DNA of 64,000 nt from Tilletiaria anomala UBC 951 (Eukaryota > Basidiomycota > Exobasidiomycetes > Georgefischeriales > Tilletiariaceae). The stretch is from positions 178,229-242,228 of the forward strand of contig NW_013547009.1 of NCBI RefSeq assembly GCF_000711695.1. Reading direction: 5' to 3'. A program made the translations under genes and the position numbers. This document shows positions 11,319-21,656 of this stretch, piece by piece; position 1 is the stretch's first letter, and the number at the start of each line of letters is the position of its first letter. The notes under the pieces were generated by a model. That model worked only from the letters and a program-made list of their open reading frames with translations. It had not been told where the DNA came from and ran no database searches.

Positions 11319-14300
11319 TTAATTTCTGGTTCCGTTCTGCAGAGATGAAGGGGTCTCGTCCAGTTGTTCGCGTGCCTTTCCTGATATAATTTGGCGCACT
11401 TGTTTCTCGGCCTGTCCAAACCCGCGCAGCATGTCGTCGAAGGCCCTCACATCGGCAGAATACTTAGGTGGTGGCTTGGGAGGTGTATCCGTGCCTTCGT
11501 GCGCGAAAGACGCAGAAGCAGCGTGCGTTTCGCTCACCTCGGAGTCTTTGATGCCAAGACCGATCGACGCTTGCGCAGCGACGGCGATTGGCCGCGGGAA
11601 AGCAGGGGCCGCGCGATCGCCTTCTGCGGCAACGAAGGGCGGAGACTTGGCGACAGCGGACTCAGGAGACAAAACAGGGCCGAGGTGCCGATAGGTGCTA
11701 GAGTCGACTGCCGGTGCCATCCCCGGCGACTTCGAGCGCATGCGCTCGCGCAGCGCACCAAGGAGGCCGGGCGATCGCGACTGCGTCGTCTGCTGCTGAG
11801 ACCAAAGCATGGGACTCATCACTGGATCTCGGTTCCGATCCATGGAGAACGACGTCCGCGAGTGCTCGGCTGGACTTGTAACACGTGAGCGCAGCGCCTG
11901 AATCGGAGGCGGGAGTGGAGAAAGAGCCTGTCGATGTGCTCCTACCTCTGCAGCCGCAGCGTCGTCGGGAATAGCGCACATAGCTGCCTCCGCATCCAAG
12001 TCCAAGACTTTGTCTACGTCTTTCACATTGCTGTCCTTGAATGGCGATGCGGACGAGTTGTCCAAGAGAATCTGACCGTGGTCTATTCTCTTGCCCTCGC
12101 CTTGCTGCACCTTTTCTTCTACCCTCGCAACCGTCTCGTTTTCCAATTGATTTCCGCCCGCTTTGTCCTCGAGCGAGCTCATCGAGCGCCACGTGCTGTC
12201 ACGGCTATGGGCCGTCGCCTCACTGAGCAAATGCGGAGAAAGCGACTTGCGGATGGTGGGCCCATCTAAGATGTCGTCGGCAGCCGCGACGGTGAGCAAG
12301 TCTTTGGACTCGGAAGCGCCGTGCAAAAGCGAAGGCAGTGGCTGCTGACGCGGGGATGACGTGGCCAGCGTCGCGTTAGACGCATTGAGACTGCGAGTAA
12401 CAACTTCGGATAGAATATCATGTCGCCACTTGTTGTCCGCTTCAAGTGTATGAGTGGGCTTTGAATCAGGTACTGTGAGCGCCGAAGATGGCTCTTTGCA
12501 CACCGATTTGGGACTGCCGACGTTCACCTTGCCGGGGCTACCGCGCAGAAAGCGCGAGCGCCATGAGGAGGCCTCTTCCACCTTGCGTGCCTTGGGTGGC
12601 GGTGGCGCTTTGCTGGGCTTGAGCACCTCCGACGCCGGGGGTGCCGCCACAAGCCCCTCGCTCGCTCCTGTTTGTTCAAACCTATGGCCAACCCCCGACG
12701 GTGCAGCACCAGCTTGGCCGTGCGAGTCGTCCAAGGACGGATGCACCTTTTTGCGCAGCGCGAAGGAAGGGAAGCGAGCGCTCCGCCAGCCAGAAGGTCG
12801 CTTCAAGGACTCTAATTGCGACTGCGACTGAGTGTTCGCGTTCCCAGAAGCAGAATCATGCCGATGCGACCTCGAGTGCATGGACGAAGTCCCGATGACC
12901 GATTGGCCCGCTTCTGAAGCGTTTGCCCGTATCCCCTCTACACCAGGCTCCATCGCAAACAGATTTGGCGACGAAGAAGTAGGTCGTAAGAACTCCCTTC
13001 CCCGTGCTGCGCCCGCCGCCGCCGTTGCTGATGTAGAGGAGGAAGTTAAGTGCTGCGCATCGACGCTGAGCAGCTGCGGGCTGCCGCTGCTGGACGGCGA
13101 GCGACTGGCCGGATTCGGCGGGATGTAGTACGTGTTTTGCGCCAGCAGGCTACGTCTCTCCCGATCGCTAAGGTCGCGCATTGGCGACGAAGAGCACTTT
13201 ATCGACTTCTTCTGCTTCTCCTTTTTGGCGATCCCGCTCACGGTGTGTTTATGGACATTCTCATTGGCGTTGGAATGGACGTTTGCGTTTGCGTTCCCAC
13301 GCGCATCCGCATGCGCCTTGGCATTGGCATTGGCGTTACCCAAGGGAGGGGGAGCCGCATGCCTAGTAATGTCAGTGTTGCTGTTGTTGTTCTCGGCGCT
13401 GCGCGCATGCAGGTCGCTCGCGGCGTCATGGATCTCATTGGCATCGAAGAACTCGTCGGCAGCCTCGGTGTCTTCCTGATACACAGTCGACAGGTGCCGC
13501 GCCTCTGTCGGGCGCCCGTTCAGCGTGCCCGGCAGCGCGCGGACCGCATACGGCGACGAAGGCGGGCCGGACCCGGAGCCAGAGCCGGAACCGGGGGCGG
13601 AGTGCGCGCTGTAGCTGGAGGGCGTGTAGTCCGATGCAGCCTCGGACGTTGTGGCCGTCTGCGGGAGAGCAGGCACTGGGGACGCAGGAGCAAACGCTTG
13701 GCCTACGTTGTTTGCTCCCCGAACACCAACGGAAGTGACGGCGTCGAACTTGCTACTGATGACTGAGTGAAGACTCAACGAACGAGGGCGTTTCGTCTCT
13801 TTCTTCGTGTGCTCCTTCTCGCTCTGCGCATTCGCGCCGCTCGTTGTCCTGGGCGAGGCGGGCAGCGAGCCGCTGCCAATGCCGAATCCGGACGTCAAGC
13901 CTCGCAGAGGGGATTTGGACGGGTGCGCCCGCATGCCGCTGCCTGCGGCTTCGACCCACTCGGGTACGGGCTGCACAAACAGAGACGCAGCTTCGCTGCT
14001 ACTGATGCTCGACGTGCGCTGCGTGACGCGCGGCATGTCGACGCTCCGCGCGCGTGCCGAGGCAGACGCGGGTGGCGCTATGCCCATACGCACATGGCTA
14101 TTGGAACTGATGTTCGCTCGACCAACGCCGGCGAGGGAAAGATGGCTCTGTGAAGGAGGCATGGTGGACGCGTAGCTCGAGCTGTCCGTCATCATTGCCG
14201 CTGCGAGTCCAGCTCGCGGACTGATCGGCGTGCCGGGCGCGCTGCCGCTGACAGCAGCCGGTGCTTGGAAACTTGTCGAGCTCGTCACGCGCGGAGGAGG

Positions 14301-15653
14301 TATGGGCGGTGGGGTGGCTTTCTGCTTGCCTTTATCCTTGTCCTTTCGAGACCGGCGCTTCCTGCTGTCCATTGAGTGGCAGCGCACGTGTCCGCCAGGA
14401 CCAGGGTTCTCGGGAGAGAACAGAGGCGCGAAGCTCGATGCGCCAGCAGTAGCAGATGTGCCTACTGCGGTGGTGGTGGTGCCGACGCGCACATCGTCGC
14501 TGTCCTGATCGCTCCCAAACGGATGCCCACTCCGCCCCGCCGAGCTGCTGGCGGGGAACGCGTAGAAAAGATCCTGCGCGCGCGCACGACTGTTGCTGGG
14601 GTTGCTGCTGCCGCCATTGACAGAAGAGCTATGGTATTGCTGCTGCCCCTGATGCTGCAGAGATGTCTTCGAGGATGTGCGACGCGTCCTTGACTGCTGC
14701 TGCTGCGCTGCTGTTCTTCCTCCTCCAAATGCCCCTTCGCCGTCCCTCCTTCCGCGCGAACCACGCGTCCCGCTGGGGCTCGCCCTCCGCCAGCTGCCGC
14801 TCACAGCGTTCTCAGCGTGGTGTGTGACGGTAACAACAGCAGCAGAGAGGCTGTCCCTGCTGCCTGAAGCAGCGGTACCCTCTCCCGCTGACTCACCTGC
14901 AACCGCAGCGGCGTGGTCGTCGGACAGCGCCAGTTTTCCTCTGGAAGGCAAGGAGCCGCCGAATCGCTCGACCCAGACGGCATGGTCCGGGTGCCTTGGA
15001 TTGGCAGCTTGCACGATCGCGTCGAACGCATCTGGGCCGCTGATGTGGTACGACGGCATGCTTTCCTGTTCCCTCTCCCTCTCTAGCTCTCCTTCCTTGT
15101 CATTGCCGCGAACATTGTGCGTACTTTCTGAGCGGGAGATGGAGGCTCTGCACGCTGAATGGTGAGCGTGAGTATGGCTCGACGCGTGATGCTGGTCAGC
15201 GCCGCCGCCGCCGCTCGCCTGCCCGTGGCCCGAGTTGGAGCTGCTAGACGCGATGCCGGCTCTGATCCTAATGTTATCATTGTGGTTGTTGTTGCTGGTA
15301 TGCAACGACGAGGCATAGGGGGGCGGGACGAGGGATGACCCGCCACCGTTGCCCCCACTTCCGCTTCCGGGAGCAGCAAGGCTGCCTGTGCTGGCACTGG
15401 CATTTGCATGCTGGGAAGGGTTGGAATGCGCGCCATTGTTCGAACCGGCGCTTCCGAGGGAAATGCGGGGCGAAGACTTATGGCGCCTGCGCGAGCTTCT
15501 CTTCTCTGCCGCATCGAGCTCTGCACTCGCGGCCGGCGGGGGCGAAGGCGCACAGACCGACAAGGAACGACTAATGGTTCTGCTGTGGGCTTTCTGGCTG
15601 TTACGCATAGACGAGCCACCGCTGTTGCTCAGTGGTGGCGACAGATTGCTCAT
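11319..15653 (-). CDS. Large Ser-rich low-complexity protein, unknown function
   Basis: Intronless frame of 1444 residues from the Met at 15653; an in-frame Met at 15707 would add 18 residues. The protein is dominated by Ser, Ala, Gly, Pro and basic residues and is probably mostly disordered, with many SP/TP and RxxS contexts that suggest phosphorylation. Ordered-looking islands are few: one near residue 200 (YHISGPDAFDAIVQAANP, then HAVWVERFGGSLPSRGKLAL), and the last 60 residues (SADVRAFDDMLRGFGQAEKQ), which look helical. No catalytic motif or membrane segment is visible. It reads tail to tail with the transcription factor (162 bp apart in the spliced model). I do not recognise a family; a signalling scaffold or cell-polarity regulator is only a guess. 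Codon structure over 4.3 kb without a stop supports it being real. Confidence 0.8.
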   Translation of the reverse strand: MSNLSPPLSNSGGSSMRNSQKAHSRTISRSLSVCAPSPPPAASAELDAAEKRSSRRRHKSSPRISLGSAGSNNGAHSNPSQHANASASTGSLAAPGSGSGGNGGGSSLVPPPYASSLHTSNNNHNDNIRIRAGIASSSSNSGHGQASGGGGADQHHASSHTHAHHSACRASISRSESTHNVRGNDKEGELEREREQESMPSYHISGPDAFDAIVQAANPRHPDHAVWVERFGGSLPSRGKLALSDDHAAAVAGESAGEGTAASGSRDSLSAAVVTVTHHAENAVSGSWRRASPSGTRGSRGRRDGEGAFGGGRTAAQQQQSRTRRTSSKTSLQHQGQQQYHSSSVNGGSSNPSNSRARAQDLFYAFPASSSAGRSGHPFGSDQDSDDVRVGTTTTAVGTSATAGASSFAPLFSPENPGPGGHVRCHSMDSRKRRSRKDKDKGKQKATPPPIPPPRVTSSTSFQAPAAVSGSAPGTPISPRAGLAAAMMTDSSSYASTMPPSQSHLSLAGVGRANISSNSHVRMGIAPPASASARARSVDMPRVTQRTSSISSSEAASLFVQPVPEWVEAAGSGMRAHPSKSPLRGLTSGFGIGSGSLPASPRTTSGANAQSEKEHTKKETKRPRSLSLHSVISSKFDAVTSVGVRGANNVGQAFAPASPVPALPQTATTSEAASDYTPSSYSAHSAPGSGSGSGSGPPSSPYAVRALPGTLNGRPTEARHLSTVYQEDTEAADEFFDANEIHDAASDLHARSAENNNSNTDITRHAAPPPLGNANANAKAHADARGNANANVHSNANENVHKHTVSGIAKKEKQKKSIKCSSSPMRDLSDRERRSLLAQNTYYIPPNPASRSPSSSGSPQLLSVDAQHLTSSSTSATAAAGAARGREFLRPTSSSPNLFAMEPGVEGIRANASEAGQSVIGTSSMHSRSHRHDSASGNANTQSQSQLESLKRPSGWRSARFPSFALRKKVHPSLDDSHGQAGAAPSGVGHRFEQTGASEGLVAAPPASEVLKPSKAPPPPKARKVEEASSWRSRFLRGSPGKVNVGSPKSVCKEPSSALTVPDSKPTHTLEADNKWRHDILSEVVTRSLNASNATLATSSPRQQPLPSLLHGASESKDLLTVAAADDILDGPTIRKSLSPHLLSEATAHSRDSTWRSMSSLEDKAGGNQLENETVARVEEKVQQGEGKRIDHGQILLDNSSASPFKDSNVKDVDKVLDLDAEAAMCAIPDDAAAAEVGAHRQALSPLPPPIQALRSRVTSPAEHSRTSFSMDRNRDPVMSPMLWSQQQTTQSRSPGLLGALRERMRSKSPGMAPAVDSSTYRHLGPVLSPESAVAKSPPFVAAEGDRAAPAFPRPIAVAAQASIGLGIKDSEVSETHAASASFAHEGTDTPPKPPPKYSADVRAFDDMLRGFGQAEKQVRQIISGKAREQLDETPSSLQNGTRN

Positions 15654-16934
15654 GATGGTTGCGTGAAGGCAAGGCGAAGCGCCGGGCTGGGTATGTTGGC
15701 AATGCAATCAAAACGGCCTATAGGTCGAAGTGCCATCGGACTTGGAGAGCGTACAGCTGATTGGGTGAGCGTTCCGGTTCAAAGGAGATGTATTTCAGCC
15801 CGCAGTGCATCACCTTCTCTGTGCGTCGATCAGCCCTCACCGAGAAAAGACTGCTGAAAGCGCTGCACTGCTGTTCGCTCAGATCACGGAGAGCAGCAGC
15901 CGTAGCGAAAAAGTGGGGACGCCGATGGTACGGTGAGACGCAGTGTCTTCATCGCACAGTCGAAATATATATAGCCAGGCTGCGCCGAGTATGATGCATG
16001 CATGTATGTATGTCTGCCTGTCACCTGCCAGAGTCCAGTCCAGCCCAGATGGATCCGACAAGAGAAGTAATAGCGAGGAGCAGGTGCAGGACCCACGACG
16101 GGCAGCAGAGAGCCAAGAACACCACCGCGGTTGGCTGCCGGGGGCTTCTGTCGGGGCGGCAGGCGACAGGGGGCTTGGGCGTCGAGGTGTCTCTGCGCCG
16201 GGGCGTGGGGTGGGGGGATGATGAGCATGGGCAAAGTATGAAGAGATGTTATATCGAGTGCACATCTGGTGCTTTGCTTCGCGCCACATTGGCATGAGGG
16301 AGTCAAGTCGAGTCTGCCGCGCAGGCGAGCGCCAAGAATATCACAACCCTACTTTCTCCCAGATCGATTATCCAATCAAATCCAATCAACGTCACGTCCA
16401 CGAACGCAACCCCATCCTCATCCACAGCCGCGAGAGGCATCGCATGCGGGACGGCAAGACAAGAGAGCATCCCGCATTCCCGCCATCTCGCACCAAGCTT
16501 CCGCACCTGCCGCCCGAAGAACGGTGTTCAGAACGCTGCGCCTTGCCCGCGAGAGATGGCTGGAGACGTGTACATCTGGATGTGGGTGTGGATGGGTATC
16601 ACAGCCACGGACCATCTGTCGTCAACTATCCGGACTTACGCCACAAAGGGCCATGATGTGCCGATACAAGGCCTTGGGATTGCACTGCAGGAACCGATGA
16701 GCGAGCACATCCCTTGCGGCGAAATAGTATACGTAATAGAACAATGCACAAATCGAAGCACGGGAGTATGTATTTGCCGCTGGCAACCCCCCTGAGTAGC
16801 GGTACACGCTTTCGCGAAAGAGAGGAGCGGCTTGCACCAACTGCCGCCGCTGGTGGCCATTCCCCTTGCTTGCTACCGAGCGGCCCCGCAAGGCCTCATG
16901 GACGATCGAATGACTGCTAGACATATTGCACGCC
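15654..16934. other. Intergenic, shared downstream/upstream region
   Basis: This 1.3-kb gap lies upstream of the Ser-rich gene and downstream of the small membrane-protein gene, both on the minus strand. It contains an ATATATATA run near 15966 and a GGGG-rich tract near 16160-16215. Short ORFs on both strands overlap each other and have no gene-like features. Confidence 0.55.
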
Positions 16935-17555
16935 CTAGCCGACTTTCCGCTTGCCGAAGAACTGCTGGGCGGTCGTGCGGTGCCCTCCCTGCGCTCCCTC
17001 GGGCCCGCCCCAGCTCATCGCCTCGCGATGCCGGTTTATCGCCTCGCCAGCGGATGAGAAAGCGCGCTGCGCCGAGTCCTGTTTTTGCAGCGTCACAGCG
17101 GGCGCACAGGCAGTCAGGCAGGCGAGGGGCGGACGATGGATGAAGGTGCCAAGAAGGGTGAGGCGCACGGTGCGGAGTTGATCAGCAATGGGGCATAGCC
17201 TAGCGCAGTGGGCCAAAGGCACACGCGGACGCACAATGTACTCTTCTCGACTAGGCGCACGCTTGTCCGTCTTGATCGACACGCCGTGGTCCGATAGATT
17301 GATGCCTGATTTCTGTACAGGACGAAGCGCACGGAAATGTTGTCACGGGGTAACAGAAGCAGGCCGTTAGCGCCGTACATCCGTGGATACACAAGCTCCC
17401 AAGCCCAGCGGGACACCCGTGCTCACCTTCAGTGCCTCTTGCTGGTTCCGGATACTCTCCTGTAGCGCTGGCGAGCCGCGTGTGATGCCTTGGTAGATAG
17501 CAACAATCAGCGCGATCACGATCGCCAGGAAGATGTAATCGCCTATCGTTGCCAT
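16935..17555 (-). CDS. Small single-pass membrane protein, unknown function
   Basis: Three exons (17555-17427, 17312-17235, 17078-16935) join in phase 0 to a 116-residue protein. Residues 5-22 are a strongly hydrophobic helix (YIFLAIVIALIVAIY) directly after a short N-terminus. It is followed by a hydrophilic, helix-prone body containing QESIRNQQEALK and RAFSSAGEAINRHREA, and a basic end (FFGKRKVG). The arrangement suggests an N-terminal signal anchor with the body on one side of an organelle membrane. I do not recognise the family. The third exon is chosen because its acceptor (AACAG) keeps frame and continues a helical pattern; the donor of exon 2 (GTGCGT) is weaker. No exon is long enough to stand out as an ORF, so it is easily missed. 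Confidence 0.68.
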
Positions 17556-18239
17556 GGCGGCGATTCAAGTGCTTGCGCGGAGGCGCCCTCGTGCTGCTAC
17601 GATCAGCGTTTTCTTTTGGCTCCGTGCTCCCTTCGCTCGCTCTACCCGCTCTCGAAGCGGATGCAGCAGCGTCTGTCGCCGGCACACTGTACTATGACTG
17701 GCCGGCCGTGCAGCGGGTTCGCCTCTGCAGGCTGATAGGGCCCTATCACACTACTTTTGCCCAGTCGCAGCGTCAGAGGACCAGCGCAGTCGGCGCCCGC
17801 ACGCCCTGCAGCACGCAAGCTGTGGCTGAGCGTGGCGGTGGGGGTCGGTCGTCTTAAAGAGAGTTAGGGAGCAAGATGTCAGTGCGGATCTCTGGCGATG
17901 AATGTGCTGTAACAAATGCATGTCCTTCGTTGGACCGTGGCTGGGTGTGACGAGGTGTCCCGTTCTAGGCTGCCAAAAAACGTCACAGAAGTTGGCATCG
18001 GTCGCGGCGCGGACGCGACCGAGAGCGAGGATGATGGACTATTGCGAATGTTAGAGAGTCTGGAAGTCTGTCCTTGACAGCCCTTTACATGTACTTCTTA
18101 CTCCAAACGGGACCTACGGTAACCTCCAGAGGGAGGTCGAGCAGGGCATAAGGCAGCTCACTTCGCGAACAGAGTCGCCTTTATCCGAGTCGAGCGAGAT
18201 CTACCTGCAGAAAACGGACCGCCTCCCTGGAGGCCCAGC
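17556..18239. other. Divergent promoter region
   Basis: This 684-bp space separates the minus-strand small membrane protein from the plus-strand pterin dehydratase and should contain both promoters. No repeats or clear regulatory motif were recognised. Confidence 0.6.
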
Positions 18240-19012
18240 ATGGCCACGCGAGCCATCACGCCCGCCAGACCTCTCGCGCTTGTTGCTCGCAGCGACGGTC
18301 CTTTGATCCACTCTCTCGCTCGTGCTCTGCGACCAACCACACGAGCGCATCACCTGCGCAGCTATCAGCTTCCCGCGAGGATCAGGCTCAGGCCCACGCC
18401 CGCTCTCAGTCGCGCCATTATGTCGTCGGCGGCAGCCGCCGCCGGTGCGCAAAGGCATGGACAAGGAGGGGCACAAAACAACAACCCGCTGTTAGATGAG
18501 ACCTGCGTTCCTTGCCGCAAAGGTGCAACGATGCTTACGCAAGCCGAGATCGACGCTCATCTCGCTGCACTCCAAGGTGGCAGCGCGGGCAAAGGTTGGA
18601 TTCTCTGTTCCCGCTCTTCATCACCCACGACACCGTCATCAGGGCCGTCAATATCAGCCCTAGGGAGGACATTCCGGTTCAAGAATTTTCGAACCGCATT
18701 GGCATTCACGAACGAGGTGGGAAGGATCGCAGAGGAGGAGAAGCACCACCCTGAAATTCTGCTGGAATGGGGCAGCGTCCGGGTCGCTTGGTGGACACAT
18801 GCCATCGAAGGGGTGAGTTCAGATTGTCGTGCTCACGTTTGCACTGTTGTACCTCGTGCGCGTCTTTCTCTCCTCGAAACCAACTCGACATTCGGCCCTC
18901 TTCTGACCAATTGCCTGGCTATGCATACACTCGCCAGCTACACAAGAATGACTTCATCATGGCCGCAAAGACGGATGCGCTCGCGAATGCCGCAGAAGGG
19001 CTCAAGGCGTAA
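18240..19012 (+). CDS. Pterin-4a-carbinolamine dehydratase, possibly mitochondrial
   Basis: Dehydrates 4a-hydroxytetrahydrobiopterin in pterin recycling; some eukaryotic and bacterial members act in other roles such as Moco metabolism. Exons are 18240-18812 and 18938-19012, for 215 residues. The family core is clear: the entry [13 protein letters not shown], the F[15 protein letters not shown] strand-helix, the active-site signature EEEKHHPE (His169, His170) and the later T-H pair (His187), then [15 protein letters not shown] in exon 2. The N-terminus is extended by about 110 residues. The first 60 are rich in Arg, Ala and Ser with almost no acid, as in a mitochondrial presequence; an internal Met at residue 61 could give a cytosolic form. 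A Ser/Pro insertion (about residues 122-138) separates the GW motif from the core. Confidence 0.88.
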
Positions 19013-19536
19013 GTTCCTTTCATTCGGTTGACTGGGAATCCTCCCTACCTGCCCTGCTAAAAGGCCAGCGGTGGAGTGTGTTGAGAGACATGGTCATCGC
19101 ACTCCTGACCAAAACAGAAAACTGGCAGGTGCTTGCACGCACCTAGTGTCCGGGTCGCTCTCGTTGCTTTGCGTGTACTCTACTGCTTCTACTCGCCTGG
19201 TCGGACATTGGTGTCTGTAGCCTGTACACCAGTCGCAAACGTATGCAGTTGAATTCATTCGGGTTTGTTGCGCCTCCGGGGGTTTGTTGCATAGTGCATC
19301 ATGGAGCGAATGAGTGTCACGGCTGGTGTACATGCAGCATGTTCCCCCGCACAACATTGTTCTCGTTGGTGGGTTATATATACAACCTTCGTTTCGGAAC
19401 GGCGTAGCGGCGTCATTGCCGAGTAAAATGTAGTACCACGAATGCGAGATCATATCCACCTTGCCACCAATCCCGTACTCTGTAGCTACTTCCCGAACGT
19501 GTATCGAAAGGTATTACAAGGTCCGCTGGAGTCTGC
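19013..19536. other. Intergenic
   Basis: A 524-bp gap between the dehydratase and the formyltransferase gene, both on the plus strand. Nothing recognised besides an AT-rich patch (TTATATATAC) near 19373. Confidence 0.6.
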
Positions 19537-21286
19537 ATGACGGCCCCGACGGCGATCCGTTCCAGCTGCATCGTTTGCCAGGCCAGCAGGCGTCGGTTCC
19601 TGTTTGCACAGGTCGCGCATCGACAACGATGCTACTCCCAGGTCGCCCCACCGTCCCAACCAGACGTCTCTTCGAACGCAAATCACGACATTTTGTTCTG
19701 CGGATCCGATCAGTTCGCACATATCATCCTGGCCAGGCTCATCCAGGCGAAGGGTTGGTATGATTTGCGCAAGCACAATAACTGCGCATGATGGGCTGTT
19801 GCTTATGCATGATCTTTTTCATTTCGGACCGTCAGAGCTGTACCGTTCCCTACATGTGTTGACCTCTCCAGGCGTCAATGATTTCCAATCATGGGGCGGC
19901 TCTCGCATGAAGACCTGTTAGTGTGCCCTCCAATGACGAACGCTCTGAGCTTTAGTGAGCTTCTTACGCACATGCCCTCCTCGCATTCCCTGTTTCAGCA
20001 ACGGTCAAAGCGCTAGCGCAAGAGCACAGCGTGGCGCACCATATCATCCCAAAAGCAGGCATTGAGCACTTCACCTTACCCTTCTCGTCAGCATCTTCCA
20101 GGGGCCACCAAGAAAACTCCTCGCCTTTGCTCGTTACCGCCTCCTTTGGCCACTTCCTTCCGCCCTCATTCCTGAACACATTCACATCCCAGACAGGCGT
20201 CAACGGCGGTAGCAGTCGAGCGCTGAACGTGCATCCTTCGCTCTTACCTCATCTGCGCGGTGCGGCGCCCATCCAGTGGGCGATCGCGCGCTCGGAGGAT
20301 GCTGCAGCAGACGTCCACGCGGCGGAGAGGACGGCTTCGTCGGTCGGCGTGACGATCCAGGAGCTCAGTGTCGTCGGATTCGACCGGGGCCGAATACTCC
20401 TGCAGCTGCCATTTGCGCTGCAGCCGCACAGTCCTCCTGGCGAACCACCGACGTCGATCGCATGGACATACGCAACGCTAATGCCGTTACTGGCGCACCT
20501 CGGCGCAGATGCGCTGCTGCGAGTCCTGCGCGATCTCGATCGGTGCGCGAGCTACGCAACGCCGCAGGATGACGCGCTAGCGACGTATGCACCCAAATTA
20601 CGCTCAGACAAGCACGGCGTCGTGCAATGGACCAAGTGGAGCGCTAGACGCATCGAGGCACGGTGGAGAGGCTTTGGACACCACGTGAGGGCGCCGAATC
20701 TCTTTCCGTACCTGATATAACGGACCTAACCTCCGTGTTCCCTCTCCGAACACTCTCACAGTTCCCCTTCTCGACTATGCTCCATCCAGCACCAGAAGCA
20801 GTGCAACGAGGCGCGTTCAAGCCGACGAGCATGTCGTTCCACGACCTCGACCTCATTACTGCACGCGAGCTCAATAAGCATGAGCCGTACTTGGCCGCCG
20901 TGCTGCGGGACGAGAGCTCGCAGCCTGGCCACGCGGTCTTTTGCGCTGAACTTCCTGCTTCGGCACGCCCCACGGTTCTGCCAGCAGATAGCGAGGCGAA
21001 GGACAAGATCGCGCACGCTTCTTCAAGAGCGAGCTCAGACTCCCCATCAGCAGCGCTCCTCATCCGGTGCGCTCCCAGCTCTGTCTCCTCGTCCTCGTTT
21101 CCGTCTCCGCCGACATCCATTTCAAGTAGTGCAATAAGCGCACGTGTCGACGAAGCTGAAGCATTTCTCGTCGTCCGCGAGACGCGGCTACCCGGCAAGA
21201 AGCGGCGCCGGATCGACCGCGAATGGTGGAACGGTTTTCGGGACCGGGCTGATGCGCGCGGCCGGCTGCGCTTCGCATCGTCTTGA
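19537..21286 (+). CDS. FMT1: Methionyl-tRNA formyltransferase, mitochondrial
   Basis: Transfers a formyl group from 10-formyl-THF to Met-tRNA for mitochondrial translation initiation. Exons 19537-19753, 19836-19916, 19999-20684 and 20762-21286 join to 502 residues. The first 45 residues are Arg/Ser/Ala-rich, fitting a mitochondrial presequence. The formyltransferase fold starts at ILFCGSDQFA. The catalytic signature is ALNVHPSLLPHLRGAAPIQW, with Asn176 and His178 as the active-site pair, followed by the VGVTIQEL strand. The second exon (81 bp) supplies the loop between the first two strands. The C-terminal part (VQWTKWSARRIEARWRGF) matches the start of the tRNA-binding domain; it is then extended by a long, Ser-rich, poorly conserved segment ending in a basic tail. 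It converges on the BiP gene 370 bp downstream. Confidence 0.92.
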
Positions 21287-21656
21287 TCCACTTGTCAGTT
21301 AAGAGACGCACGATCGAAAGCTCACCGCTCTTCGTTGAGGGGCGTGCGCTTGCTCCCGCAATCGCTTCATGCAATTCGCCCTCATGCATGTCGAGTTGAG
21401 CAGGCAATTTACCATTGCATGTACACAGCGCGCATTTAATCTGCCTGTCCATTCACGAATCTAATGCATTTGCAATTCTCAAAGAGCGAAAATCACAGAG
21501 AAAAAGCAGAATAGTTGAACTCATTTCATGCGCCTTCACTCCTTCGCTCTCTCATTCTCCCTTCTCCATCGTCTCAGTTTTCTTCTGCTGGCCGCTCGCG
21601 CATCCTGTCGCGCGCAGGCCGACAGTCTCGCCTCTCTGACGGATGCTTTCACTCGC
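21287..21656. other. Convergent 3' region
   Basis: A 370-bp space between the stop codons of the formyltransferase (+) and BiP (-) genes, so it should contain both 3' ends. AT-richer than its surroundings (21420-21500); no other element seen. Confidence 0.6.

Noticed and set aside
13050-13766. 238-residue plus-strand ORF inside the Ser-rich gene
   Set aside because: Opposite strand to a 4.3-kb coding frame; low complexity comes from the complement of Ser/Asn/Ala codons.
16246-16700. Two overlapping plus-strand ORFs of about 140 residues
   Set aside because: Both frames are open over the same bases and neither resembles a protein; the region is the upstream part of minus-strand genes.
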